Source: CAXSBA01 sp965277105 (GTDB lineage: Bacteria; Spirochaetota; UBA12135; COTS27; CAXSBA01). Taken from it: a stretch of 64,000 bases of DNA. The notes under the pieces were generated by a model. It made no database searches, had not been told where the DNA came from, and saw only the letters and a program-made list of their open reading frames with translations. The stretch is taken from NCBI GenBank assembly GCA_965277105.1, contig OZ255710.1:620001-684000 (forward strand). The letters are read 5' to 3'. Shown here in pieces: positions 35,427 to 44,269 of the stretch. The translations under genes and the position numbers were made by a program. Position 1 is the first letter of the stretch; every line of letters begins with the position of its first letter.

Positions 35427-35432
35427 TATAAT
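35427..35432 (+). promoter_or_regulatory. Extended -10 promoter candidate
   Basis: TGCTATAAT (TG at 35424-35425, TATAAT at 35427-35432) lies 88 bases before the TTG start at 35520, with no clear -35. It is the best candidate in the 231-base gap 35289-35519 to drive the long plus-strand run 35520-42752. The rest of that gap shows nothing recognisable. Confidence 0.4.
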
Positions 35433-35519
35433 ATTATTATCACAAGGGAAGCGTTAACTAACTTCTATTAGTCATTCATTTGCTGTTTCTATTTTTATTT
35501 ATTGTAATTTATAATTGAT

Positions 35520-36194
35520 TTGAAAAAAGCCACAATATTTAAACAAACAATAATCTTAGAAAAGCAGGCCCGGGTTATTGATTTTCTCATCAATAATTTA
35601 GGTAAAAAAAAAATAGTAGCTTTTGCTGGAGGCTTTCATTTTTTGAAAAATCTTTTGATGAAAAAAGAAAAAAATTTCTATCAAAAGCAAGTTGATTATT
35701 TGATTAGTAGTGATAGTTTTTTCAATTTTTCTTTGGGCCTTAAAAATAAAATTAATCCTGGAACAGTTTTATTTGATGTGGTTAGTCATGCAATGAAAAA
35801 TAATTTAACTACCGTTATTATTGGAGGAAAACTTAAAGAAGAAAAAAAAATTAAAAATGACTTCAACCTCTTTTATGGCTCTGCTAAAAGTTTATTTTTT
35901 TTTAGTGAAGAACAGCTTTATAATTCTATAGAAAAGATTAAAAAGTTTTTTAAGAAGACTAACCCTCAACTAGTCATTTTTCACAAAGAAAAAGATAATT
36001 TAAAACATATAATAATTCCAGAACTAAGCCGAGCGACGGTTTTTCTCAATTTAGATATTCATGAATTTTACGCCTATAAAAAAATTAAAAAAAGCAATAT
36101 TATAAAAATTATTCAATATTTTGCTTTTTTTCCCTTATATTTTTTTTACTTTTTTTTGTTAAAATTAAGTTATAATAATCGGAATGTTGGGTAG
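35520..36194 (+). CDS. GT26-like (WecG/TagA/CpsF) protein with C-terminal membrane helix
   Basis: A 224-residue protein starting at TTG. The first 170 residues resemble the WecG/TagA glycosyltransferase fold in outline: FAGGFHFLKN, a polar substrate-binding region (DYLISSDSFFNFSLGL), LFDVVSHAMKNNLTTVIIGGKL and FHKEKDNLKHIIIPELS, with a VFLNLD strand. A hydrophobic helix (YFAFFPLYFFYFFLLKL) ends the protein. Invariant motif residues are not all evident, so the assignment is tentative. Its last 11 bases overlap the start of lgt. Confidence 0.45.
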   Translation: MKKATIFKQTIILEKQARVIDFLINNLGKKKIVAFAGGFHFLKNLLMKKEKNFYQKQVDYLISSDSFFNFSLGLKNKINPGTVLFDVVSHAMKNNLTTVIIGGKLKEEKKIKNDFNLFYGSAKSLFFFSEEQLYNSIEKIKKFFKKTNPQLVIFHKEKDNLKHIIIPELSRATVFLNLDIHEFYAYKKIKKSNIIKIIQYFAFFPLYFFYFFLLKLSYNNRNVG

Positions 36195-37071
36195 TTTTTT
36201 AAATTTTTATCAAAACCTTCCTTCCTATGTTTCCCCAGAGATTTTTTCTATAGGAGGTTTTTCTTTGAGATGGTATAGCCTTAGTTATATTGCTGCTATT
36301 TTACTCGGCATGGTAATCACTAAAAATTTAATTAGAAAAAAAAAGTACAACTTTAACGTCAAAATTAGCGATATTGATGACTTTATTGTTTATCTCATCA
36401 TAGGCATTTTTTTGGGGGGAAGAATATTTTATGTTATTTTTTACAACTTTTCTTACTTTATTACCAATCCTTTAGAAATTTTGCTTCCTTTCCGCTTTGG
36501 TGCTGATGGCATCCAGTTTATTGGCATTTCTGGTTTATCTTTTCATGGAGGATTCATTGGGGGAGCTTTGGCTATGTATTTTTTTAGTAAGAAAAAAAAA
36601 TTACCTTTTTTAAAATTCACTGACTTATGTGCCTTAGTTATTCCCATTGGCTATACTTTTGGTAGGCTAGGGAATTTCATGAATGGAGAACTTTATGGGA
36701 GGGTTACTGAGAAATTTTGGGGGATGTATTTTCAAGATTACAATGGTATCCCTTTCGAGGATTTGCGTCACCCTAGTCAGCTTTATGAGGCTTTTGGAGA
36801 AGGCATTTTATTATTTTCTATTTTATGGTTTTTAAAAGATAAAAAATTTCCCCAAGGGTATATCACCGCTTTTTTTACTATTGGCTATGGGACTATTCGA
36901 TTTATTATCGAGTTTTTCCGGCAACCAGATGCGATTTTCCAGTCACCAGAAAACTCCCTAGGGACAGTACTTTTAGGCTTTAGTATGGGGCAAGTGCTTT
37001 GTTTGGTTATGGTAATTTTTGGTTTTTATTTAATTTTTAGCATTAAGGATAAATCGCCTACTTTTAAATAA
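36184..37071 (+). CDS. lgt: Prolipoprotein diacylglyceryl transferase
   Basis: A 295-residue inner-membrane enzyme with about seven helices that transfers diacylglycerol from phosphatidylglycerol to the lipobox cysteine, the first step of lipoprotein maturation. Conserved motifs: GGRIFYVIFYN, FHGGFIGGALA, the Lgt signature GRLGNFMNGELYGRVT and HPSQLYEAFGEG. Length is normal. It overlaps the upstream GT26-like gene by 11 bases, and its stop is one base before the S55 peptidase ATG, so the genes are likely co-translated. Its substrates include the lipoproteins predicted in this window. Confidence 0.96.
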   Translation: MLGSFLNFYQNLPSYVSPEIFSIGGFSLRWYSLSYIAAILLGMVITKNLIRKKKYNFNVKISDIDDFIVYLIIGIFLGGRIFYVIFYNFSYFITNPLEILLPFRFGADGIQFIGISGLSFHGGFIGGALAMYFFSKKKKLPFLKFTDLCALVIPIGYTFGRLGNFMNGELYGRVTEKFWGMYFQDYNGIPFEDLRHPSQLYEAFGEGILLFSILWFLKDKKFPQGYITAFFTIGYGTIRFIIEFFRQPDAIFQSPENSLGTVLLGFSMGQVLCLVMVIFGFYLIFSIKDKSPTFK

Positions 37072-37072
37072 A

Positions 37073-38803
37073 ATGAAAAAAATTATCGTCCTTGCTTTTG
37101 TTATAAAAATAATTTTTAGTCAAAGTGGTGACTTTTCAACAAAAGATTTTGTTCTAGATCTTAACGAAATAAAAAGAGGAATGATTTTAAAAAGTAATAC
37201 TCGTATTGGCGGCAATGAAATGCTTTATTATAATCTTAAAGTCCTTGCCGTACTAAAAAACGAAGTAGCTGCCAAAGTTAGTCATGTTTTAGCCGAAATA
37301 GAACATCCTTATTTTGAAGAAAATGGGGTTTTAGCCGGTATGAGTGGTTCCCCGGTTTATTTAGAAGGGCGTTTAGTAGGAGCAATTGCTTACACTTTCT
37401 CTTTCCAAAAAAAACCACTGGTAAGAATAACTCACATTAAGGATATGTTAAACATTACTGAAAATTCTGATGCCATCAACAATCAAGCTGAGACTACTTT
37501 AAAATATAACCCTAACTTTACGGCTATTAAGATGCCCTTAGTCATTAATAGTAAACTAGATATTGATTTAGCCAAAATAGCTGACCTTTTAAATGTAGAA
37601 CAAAGAATTATTGGAATAAGTGGTAGTGGTGGTGGAGAGGCCAGTGCTGATTTTAAAAACTCGGAAATTGTTCCTGGGGATTTAGTCGGGGTTAATCTCG
37701 TAAAGGGAGATATCTCCATTTCTAGTTATGGGACGGTTACTTACAAAGACAAAAATACTATTTTAGCTTTTGGACATGCTTTTAGTCAATTAGGAGAATC
37801 CCATTTGTCCCTTTACAAAGCCTATACGGACGCAGTGGTGCCTCTGCAGCAAGTTTCTTTTAAAGTTGGTAGTCTGGTAAAAGAAGTGGGAATGATTGTA
37901 GAAGATCGATTAAGCGGTATATTGGGAGTGGTGGGACCAAAAGCGGATTACTTGCCGGTTAAGATTAGTTTAAAAACTCCACGAAATGATGAAGAGATAA
38001 ACTTTGAAGTAGTTAGGGATAAAAATTACTTAGCTCCGATTACGAGTTCGTTAGTTGGTTCTATTTTTAGTCGTTTTGAAGATAATCGAAGTCCGCTATT
38101 AGTAGATTTAGATTTAGAAATTGCTACTGATTATTTTGATAAAAAAATTGCTATAAAAGATAAGTCCAACTTTTTAAACACCGGTCAGGGTATTAATTAT
38201 TTTTACAACCTTTTAAATAATGTTTTGTTTACTCTCCAAGAAAATCAAATCCAAGAAGTGCATGTCAAAAATATTAGTTTAAATTTAGAGGTAGAAAATA
38301 CCTTAAATTATTTATTTATTTCTGAAATAGAAAATTTTAAAGAAAGTTATTATCCAGGTGAAATTGTTTCGATAAAGGTTTTGTTTAATCAGCCAAGAAA
38401 AAAGCCACTAGTAGAAACCTTTGAGATAAAACTCCCCGATAATCTTCTCCCCGGGCAATACCGAATTAACGTCTCTAGTGAAGTCGATAGATTTTGGAAT
38501 GAAATAGCTTTTTCTCAAATGAAATACAATATGAATAATTTAGACGAAATATTTGCTTTTTTCGAAAAACAGCCGGCGAATAATAAATTAAATATTTGGT
38601 TTTTTTTGAAGGAAAATTCGCTTCGCTCGGGGGAATCGGTTTATAACAATCTCCCATTCAATAAAAAAAAATTATTAGAGAAAAATTTTCTTAATAAAAA
38701 GAGTATAATTAACAATACCTATTTTCAAGAGAAGAGTTTGTCTTCTCCTGTTCTAGGGGTCGGTAGTATAGATATTAAAGTAATTGACAACATTTATGAT
38801 TAA
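37073..38803 (+). CDS. S55 (SpoIVB-type) peptidase domain protein
   Basis: A 576-residue secreted protein. A signal sequence (KIIVLAFVIKIIFSQ) is followed by an S55 peptidase-like domain: GMILKSNTRIGG near the N-terminus, GVLAGMSGSPVYLEG containing the putative nucleophile serine (about residue 97), and ILAFGHAFSQLGES as the second characteristic box. The C-terminal 200 residues form a separate domain. Related proteins are known from spirochaetes, acidobacteria and spore formers (SpoIVB). A protease role is family inference; no substrate is apparent. Adjacent genes overlap or abut on both sides. Confidence 0.85.
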   Translation: MKKIIVLAFVIKIIFSQSGDFSTKDFVLDLNEIKRGMILKSNTRIGGNEMLYYNLKVLAVLKNEVAAKVSHVLAEIEHPYFEENGVLAGMSGSPVYLEGRLVGAIAYTFSFQKKPLVRITHIKDMLNITENSDAINNQAETTLKYNPNFTAIKMPLVINSKLDIDLAKIADLLNVEQRIIGISGSGGGEASADFKNSEIVPGDLVGVNLVKGDISISSYGTVTYKDKNTILAFGHAFSQLGESHLSLYKAYTDAVVPLQQVSFKVGSLVKEVGMIVEDRLSGILGVVGPKADYLPVKISLKTPRNDEEINFEVVRDKNYLAPITSSLVGSIFSRFEDNRSPLLVDLDLEIATDYFDKKIAIKDKSNFLNTGQGINYFYNLLNNVLFTLQENQIQEVHVKNISLNLEVENTLNYLFISEIENFKESYYPGEIVSIKVLFNQPRKKPLVETFEIKLPDNLLPGQYRINVSSEVDRFWNEIAFSQMKYNMNNLDEIFAFFEKQPANNKLNIWFFLKENSLRSGESVYNNLPFNKKKLLEKNFLNKKSIINNTYFQEKSLSSPVLGVGSIDIKVIDNIYD

Positions 38804-40970
38804 GTCCTTTCAGTTAGTAACGATTTTACTCATTGCCCTTTTAGTGAGTTTTACTTATGTTTGGAGTAAAACTAAAGTGGTGAATCTAAGCACTGTAGAA
38901 GATTTTCAAGGAGGGAAATATCACAATACTTTTTTTAATCATTTAAATCAGTTAACCATTAACTATGAAATAAAAAAAGTATTAGACGTAAAAGAGGACG
39001 TTATTTGGCAGATCAATCAAGAAAATGGTTTTTTGTTAATATCTAGTTCGCCAGCGGGTAAGCTTTCGCTTTATGATAGCAAAAATTACCAGCTAATAAA
39101 AACTATCTTACTAGAAGATGAAATAACTAGTATTACCTTTAATAATGGAAGTTATTATTTAGGTGCTTCTCAAACAGGGACGATCTATCGAGCAGACTCT
39201 CGTCTTCAAGAAGTGAAAAAATGGGTAACACTTGATATTAATTTTATTTGGGATTTGAAGGTTTATCAAGATCATCTTTTCGTTGGTGGGGGAGGGAATA
39301 AGAGCAAAATTTACCGAGTAAATTTAAAGAATAAAAAGACCGAAGAAGTCCTAGAAACTTCCTCGCATAACATCCTTAAAATAGATTTTTATAACGACTC
39401 TCTATATTTTTCTACTTCCGCTCCAGGAGCTTTTTACGAGTATGACTTGGAAAATAAAAAACTTACGATGCTTTATGAAAACCGGGGGAATGAAGTTCCA
39501 GATTTTGAATTTATTAATAATAAAATTTACCTAATTACTTCTGGCGAAAAGGATAGTATCTCTTTTGAAAATAAAAATGTTAATAATAACGGTTTTGCTG
39601 GTCAGCCTAAAAATGCTAATGGAAATCAACAAAACAACAGCCTGCAGGAAAATTTTTCTAGGCAGGAAAAACAACAAAACAATCAAAAACCTAATTTCAC
39701 CCCTTTCCAGTTTATTAATCAGTTAGTAGAGATCAATGAACAAAAAGAATCCATTAGTTTGTTTACGTTTAATAATCTCAACCTAGGAAATATTATTTAT
39801 AATCCCCTTAAAGAAGAGTTATTTATTAGTAGTTTCGAAAATGGCAATATTTGGAGTTTTAATTTAAAGACCAAAAGTTTAGAAAAAATTTTTAACAATA
39901 ATGAGATTAACCTTGCATCTCTAGTTTTCCATCAAGATAAGGCACTATTTTCTACTGCGAATAGTAGCGAGATTTATCAAATCAGTTTTAGCTTTCCCGA
40001 TGAAGGCACGTATATTAGTAAAGTTTTTAACCTTAAAAATACGGTTAACTGGGGGAAATTTTATTATGAATCTTCTAATGAAAATAAGGATAATATTCGT
40101 TTAGAGGTTCGAACTGGCAATAGTGAAGTGCCAGATAGCTTTTGGAGTCCTTGGATTGAATCTGATAAAAAACTAAAACTACCAGCTAGTCAGTTTATGC
40201 AGTTTAAAATAAAATTATTTAATCAAAAATCTTTGCCTAAACTAACAGAGATAAGTTTCTATTACAATGCTATTGATAAAAACCTCATAAAGGTTATGAA
40301 TTTCAAAGCTATTCCGGTTCATAAAAAAAATACTTTGAATCTTAAAGATAAAGTTCGAGTCGATAACTTGGTAAATAATAATCCAAATGCCTTGAATGCT
40401 CTCCAAGGAGAAAATTTCGTTAATGCTTTTCCCCAGCAAAATAAAAAAATTCTCTTAAATTGGGAAATTGATAATCCCGATGGCGATTCGATTATGTATA
40501 ATCTCTATTACCAGCAGTTAGGCCATAAAGATAAAGATTGGTTCCCATTAGGAAAAGACCTTTTCGATAACTTTTTTGTTTTTGACGCTAACTATTTTTT
40601 TGACGGTGAATATATTTTTAAATTAGAGTATAATAATTTTTTAAATAATGGTGAATTAACTGGGTTGAGCGGGGAAGTTATTTCTCCTAAAATTACTATT
40701 GATAATAAAATTCCTGAGATAATTAAAATAGAAGAAAAAAAAGAAAACGTCATTATTCAAGTTAAGGATAACTTATCGATTATTTCAGGAGCCAAGTACA
40801 GTTATAATCGGAAGTTTTTTTTCGATATTAAACCTCAAGATAAGGTTTTCGACTCCAAAGAGGAAACCTTTGAAATCACTAAAAAAAATCAAAATCTTTT
40901 TTTAATGTTTACTGATGAAAACAATAATATAAATTATAAAATAATAAATTTACAGGAGAATGAAAAATGA
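38796..40970 (+). CDS. Secreted beta-propeller-like protein
   Basis: A 724-residue protein from the ATG at 38796, overlapping the S55 gene stop by 8 bases. A signal peptide (LVTILLIALLVSFTYVWS) is followed by repeated short beta segments typical of propeller blades (LYDSKNYQLIKTI, GTIYRADSRLQEVKKW, SKIYRVNLKNKKTEEV, FYEYDLENKKLTMLY, NIWSFNLKTKSLEKI). An Asn/Gln-rich insertion lies near residue 275. The C-terminal region has fibronectin-like features (WSPWIESDKK, DNPDGDSIMYNLYYQ). It is probably periplasmic or surface-exposed. The tight coupling suggests it works with the S55 protein. Specific function unknown. Confidence 0.75.
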   Translation: MIKSFQLVTILLIALLVSFTYVWSKTKVVNLSTVEDFQGGKYHNTFFNHLNQLTINYEIKKVLDVKEDVIWQINQENGFLLISSSPAGKLSLYDSKNYQLIKTILLEDEITSITFNNGSYYLGASQTGTIYRADSRLQEVKKWVTLDINFIWDLKVYQDHLFVGGGGNKSKIYRVNLKNKKTEEVLETSSHNILKIDFYNDSLYFSTSAPGAFYEYDLENKKLTMLYENRGNEVPDFEFINNKIYLITSGEKDSISFENKNVNNNGFAGQPKNANGNQQNNSLQENFSRQEKQQNNQKPNFTPFQFINQLVEINEQKESISLFTFNNLNLGNIIYNPLKEELFISSFENGNIWSFNLKTKSLEKIFNNNEINLASLVFHQDKALFSTANSSEIYQISFSFPDEGTYISKVFNLKNTVNWGKFYYESSNENKDNIRLEVRTGNSEVPDSFWSPWIESDKKLKLPASQFMQFKIKLFNQKSLPKLTEISFYYNAIDKNLIKVMNFKAIPVHKKNTLNLKDKVRVDNLVNNNPNALNALQGENFVNAFPQQNKKILLNWEIDNPDGDSIMYNLYYQQLGHKDKDWFPLGKDLFDNFFVFDANYFFDGEYIFKLEYNNFLNNGELTGLSGEVISPKITIDNKIPEIIKIEEKKENVIIQVKDNLSIISGAKYSYNRKFFFDIKPQDKVFDSKEETFEITKKNQNLFLMFTDENNNINYKIINLQENEK

Positions 40971-41506
40971 CTACTCAAACATTAATGCAAAAAAATACTT
41001 TAGTAAAAGCTTCTATCTTAGCCGTGATTGGTAGCTTGCTTTTAATTGCCTCAGGGAAATACCAGATTCCTTTTTGGCCAGTTCCGATAACGCTACAAAC
41101 GTTATTTGTCATTCTTATTCCGCTCGTTTACGGTCTTAAAATTAGTCTAGTTAGTGTTTTTTTGTATTTTTTTTACGGGCTAATTGGATTGCCGGTTTTT
41201 TCTAATGGGGGTGGTCCTTTATATTTTATCGGGCCAACAGCTGGTTATTTGTATGGATTTTTCTTGGCCACAATACTTATTGGTTACTTCAAAGATAAAA
41301 ACTACATTAAAAATAATCTCAATTTAATTGCGACTATTATCTTAGCAGAAATAATTATTTTTTTCTTAGGGGTTTCATGGCTAGCTAACTTATTAGGATG
41401 GTCTAAAGCTATACAATTTGGGCTAGAGCCTTTTGTTCTAGGGGAAATTTTTAAAATAATTATTGTTTTTATTGCTTATCAAATTTATTCGAAAAAAATA
41501 AATTGA
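40967..41506 (+). CDS. bioY: Biotin transporter BioY (ECF substrate-binding subunit)
   Basis: A 179-residue membrane protein with about six helices, matching BioY in VPITLQTLFVILIPLVYG and LYFFYGLIGLPVFSNGGGPLYFIGPTAGYLYGF, and the Arg-poor hydrophobic tail. It is the S-component that binds biotin for an energy-coupling factor transporter. The ecfA/ecfT genes are not in the window. It overlaps the beta-propeller gene stop by 4 bases (ATGA) with GGAG upstream, so it is part of that transcript, followed by an inverted repeat. Confidence 0.93.
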   Translation: MTTQTLMQKNTLVKASILAVIGSLLLIASGKYQIPFWPVPITLQTLFVILIPLVYGLKISLVSVFLYFFYGLIGLPVFSNGGGPLYFIGPTAGYLYGFFLATILIGYFKDKNYIKNNLNLIATIILAEIIIFFLGVSWLANLLGWSKAIQFGLEPFVLGEIFKIIIVFIAYQIYSKKIN

Positions 41507-41521
41507 TTTAAAAATATTTAG

Positions 41522-41561
41522 TTAAATTTATTCTAACTAAAAAAAGTTAGAATAAATTTAA
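41522..41561. terminator. Perfect 17-bp inverted repeat after bioY
   Basis: TTAAATTTATTCTAACT (41522-41538) is exactly the reverse complement of AGTTAGAATAAATTTAA (41545-41561), with a loop of six A. It is AT-rich and lacks a T tract on the + strand, so termination is less certain than a symmetric binding or pausing site. Position between bioY and the ankyrin gene fits the end of the 35.5-41.5 kb operon. Confidence 0.5.
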
Positions 41562-41588
41562 TCTCTTCATAAAAATTATTTTTTACTT

Positions 41589-42752
41589 ATGAAGCTATTT
41601 CTAAAATCTCTTCTGTTACTTTTATTATTATCGCAATTTTCATATTCCAACATTAGCTTAAGAAATTTAAAAAAAATAAAATTTAATGAGTTCAATAACG
41701 CGCTTCATGCCCAAAATGATGAAAAAGTAGCGGAGTTACTAGAAGAATATCCCAATTTTATTGATAGAGAAGCAATCCCTTTAGAAGAAATAGATGACGA
41801 AAATTTATCTCTTTTTTTAGAAAAAGAAAAAGAATTTTCTAATCTCGATAGAATAACCATAGGAAAAGGTTGGACTCCTTTTTATTGGGCTATTTTTTAT
41901 GGCAGTAAAAATCTTATAAGTAAATTTACAGGTAGCTTAAGAGTTGATTTAAATCATTTAGATACTTACAAAAGAAATTCCCTGCACATTGCTCTAAGAT
42001 ATAGTGATTTAGATGTAGTTAGAATATTATTATTAGGGAATGTGAAAGTTGATAAGCGAGATATTCATGGCGACACTCCCCTGCATTCTTTAGCGAGGAG
42101 AGATAATCTGAGCGAAATAGAGAGAATTGATATTTTAAGACTATTATTTAAAAATGATTATCCAGTTTTTAGAAGAAATAAACAAGGCATTACTCCTTTA
42201 AATATTTTAGTAAAAAAAAACGATTTATTAGTTGTGGATTATTTGACAAGGAATTTCCCTTTTTTATTAAAAGAGAAAGATCGTAAAGGGAATAACCCTC
42301 TCCACTGGGCAGCTGCTGGTTCTAATCAGAATGTTTTGTTGTTTTTGATCAGAAGGGGTGTTCCCATCAATTCAAAAAATAAAGAAGGATGGGCACCGAT
42401 TCATTGGGCAGTGCAAAATAAAAATTTGAAAACCCTAGAAACTTTAATTAAAGAAAACTATAATGCCGTTAATTTGCAAAATGATTTTAAAATGACCGCC
42501 TTACACTTATCGGTGATTAACGACAAAATAAACCATGCTAGAATTTTATTAAAAAATTTTGCTGATGTTGATCTACAAGATAAAAATGGGAATACTCCTC
42601 TTCACATTGCCGTTATGAAAAATCGAGTTGATTTTGTGAAATTATTATTGCCTTACAATCCTAACTTGGCCGTTAAAAATAAAAAAAAAAAAACGCCCAT
42701 GGATTTAGTTAGAAGTAAAGAGATGAAAAATTTATTACTAAAGTTACAGTAA
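41589..42752 (+). CDS. Secreted ankyrin-repeat protein
   Basis: A 387-residue protein with a signal peptide (LLLLLLLSQFSYSN) and about seven ankyrin repeats in the second half, e.g. NSLHIALRYSDLDVVRILL, GNNPLHWAAAGSNQNVLLFLI, GWAPIHWAVQNKNLKTLETL and GNTPLHIAVMKNRVDFVKLL. Repeats of this type are usually protein-interaction surfaces. Export suggests periplasmic or surface location. A run of 13 A encoding lysines lies near 42681-42693, which could cause slippage during replication or transcription. No partner can be named. Confidence 0.9.
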   Translation: MKLFLKSLLLLLLLSQFSYSNISLRNLKKIKFNEFNNALHAQNDEKVAELLEEYPNFIDREAIPLEEIDDENLSLFLEKEKEFSNLDRITIGKGWTPFYWAIFYGSKNLISKFTGSLRVDLNHLDTYKRNSLHIALRYSDLDVVRILLLGNVKVDKRDIHGDTPLHSLARRDNLSEIERIDILRLLFKNDYPVFRRNKQGITPLNILVKKNDLLVVDYLTRNFPFLLKEKDRKGNNPLHWAAAGSNQNVLLFLIRRGVPINSKNKEGWAPIHWAVQNKNLKTLETLIKENYNAVNLQNDFKMTALHLSVINDKINHARILLKNFADVDLQDKNGNTPLHIAVMKNRVDFVKLLLPYNPNLAVKNKKKKTPMDLVRSKEMKNLLLKLQ

Positions 42753-42753
42753 C

Positions 42754-43995
42754 TTAATCAAAAATAATTCTTTTTAATTTTTTTTCATCGTATTTAAATT
42801 TTTGTAGTGCCGCAAAAGCTTTTTTAGTTATAGTCGTTTGTAGTTTTTTATCGTTAATGAGATTACTTATAGTGGGAAAAATTTCCTTTTCGCTTAATCG
42901 AAAATGAGCATAAACTTTTTCTAGTTCTTTAGTTAGCTCCTGATAATTGATAAAGTATTTACCATAAAAGGTAGGTTTGTTTAAAACAACACTTTCAATA
43001 AGATTATGCCCACCAGCAGATTTTTTGAAACTATCACCAATGAGGTTGATATTGCTGATTGCATAAATTTTTCTTACAACGCTAAATTGATTCAACACTA
43101 TAATGTCGTGGTTGTCGTTAAGTTGTAGATAATTATCTATCTTAGCAATGAGCAAATGGGGGTGGTTTTTTTTTAATTCATCTTTGATTTTTAATGATCT
43201 TGCAATATGCCGTGGGATAATAATTAATATTATTTTTTTCTTCTTTAAAAGAGGGAGTAGGGAAGAAGTGATGATTTTTTCCTCGCCAATATGAGAAGAG
43301 GCTAGGGTAATGATTTTTTTATTACTTTTAAACTTAAAAGACTTGGAGGAAGTAGAGAAATCATATTTTAAATTACCCAAATTTGCTAATTTAAATTTAG
43401 GTTTTAATTTTTCAACTTTCTTGAGAACAGAATTATCTTGAACTAAAAAAGTACTAAAGTTATGAGTCAGACGAAAAGCAGAAGGGAAAAGTTTATAAAA
43501 AAAAAAATCTCTTGGTTTTAAATGATAGTTTAACATAACTCGAGGAATATTTTTTTTCTCTAAGATAGATAATAAATTAGCCCAGGTATCATGCTCAATT
43601 ACAAAAAATTTTTGAGGAGAGATAATTTCCACTAACTTTTTCATATTAGAAAAAAGATCGAAAGTTAAAAAAAAGTGGGTGATGTTTTTTTTATTTTTAA
43701 ATAATTTTTTAGCCGAAAGATGAGCAGAGTTCGACATATAAGAAATTACTATTTTTTGAGAAGAAAAATATTTTTGAATAATTTTGTTAACTAGGATAAC
43801 TTCTCCAGCGGAAACTGCGTGAAACCAAAAAGCATTCTTGAACTTAACTAGTATTTTTTTTTTACTACTAAGGTTTTTACCCAAGAGACTATTATGTTTT
43901 AGAACGTTTATTTCATCTTGAGGTGGAAAAATCAATCTAATAAAACGATAAAAGAAAACGTAAATGGTGATTAAAATATTGTATGTGGCGAGCAT
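42754..43995 (-). CDS. waaA: 3-deoxy-D-manno-octulosonic acid (Kdo) transferase
   Basis: A 413-residue GT30 enzyme, membrane-associated via the N-terminal hydrophobic helix (ILITIYVFFYRFIRLIF). It adds Kdo from CMP-Kdo to lipid A precursor. Marks: AFWFHAVSAGE (family HxxSxGE with the catalytic Glu), the donor-binding region ITLASSHIGEEK, LIIIPRH and the GGHNLIESVVLNKPTFYG acceptor loop. Length and order are normal. Presence implies LPS-type outer membrane in this organism, unlike treponemes. Convergent with the ankyrin gene. Confidence 0.93.
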   Translation of the reverse strand: MLATYNILITIYVFFYRFIRLIFPPQDEINVLKHNSLLGKNLSSKKKILVKFKNAFWFHAVSAGEVILVNKIIQKYFSSQKIVISYMSNSAHLSAKKLFKNKKNITHFFLTFDLFSNMKKLVEIISPQKFFVIEHDTWANLLSILEKKNIPRVMLNYHLKPRDFFFYKLFPSAFRLTHNFSTFLVQDNSVLKKVEKLKPKFKLANLGNLKYDFSTSSKSFKFKSNKKIITLASSHIGEEKIITSSLLPLLKKKKIILIIIPRHIARSLKIKDELKKNHPHLLIAKIDNYLQLNDNHDIIVLNQFSVVRKIYAISNINLIGDSFKKSAGGHNLIESVVLNKPTFYGKYFINYQELTKELEKVYAHFRLSEKEIFPTISNLINDKKLQTTITKKAFAALQKFKYDEKKLKRIIFD

Positions 43996-44170
43996 CTTTT
44001 TTAAAATTATACCCTTAAAATAAATTGATATTTGTATTAGTTTTTACTTCCTATAATAAATGTTATGTTAACTAATCCTAATAAAAATAAGATTATCTTT
44101 TTTTATTTTGGGGAGTAAGTCTATTTGATCAAATGCTTTTCTATTTTTAAATAATGGTATAATTTTTCCT

Positions 44171-44269
44171 ATGAGTAATTCTAATAGTTGGGAAAAAATA
44201 TTTGACGACTATAAAATACTTCGCCATGATTTTAGCAAAACGCCTTTTATAATATTTGATTATGAATAA
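44171..44269 (+). CDS. Short ORF preceding the restriction-like gene
   Basis: A 32-residue frame from ATG 44171 to TAA 44269, ending inside the next gene's ATG (ATGAATAA overlap). Its sequence (SNSWEKIFDDYKILRHDF) is reminiscent of the N-termini of some restriction-enzyme or methyltransferase proteins, so it may be a leftover N-terminal fragment rather than a functional peptide. Coding is not proven. Confidence 0.35.
   Translation: MSNSNSWEKIFDDYKILRHDFSKTPFIIFDYE

Noticed and set aside
41507..41588. Biotin riboswitch or BirA operator for bioY
   Set aside because: No BirA-operator-like dyad upstream; bioY is translated from inside the propeller operon. The downstream inverted repeat lacks operator features.
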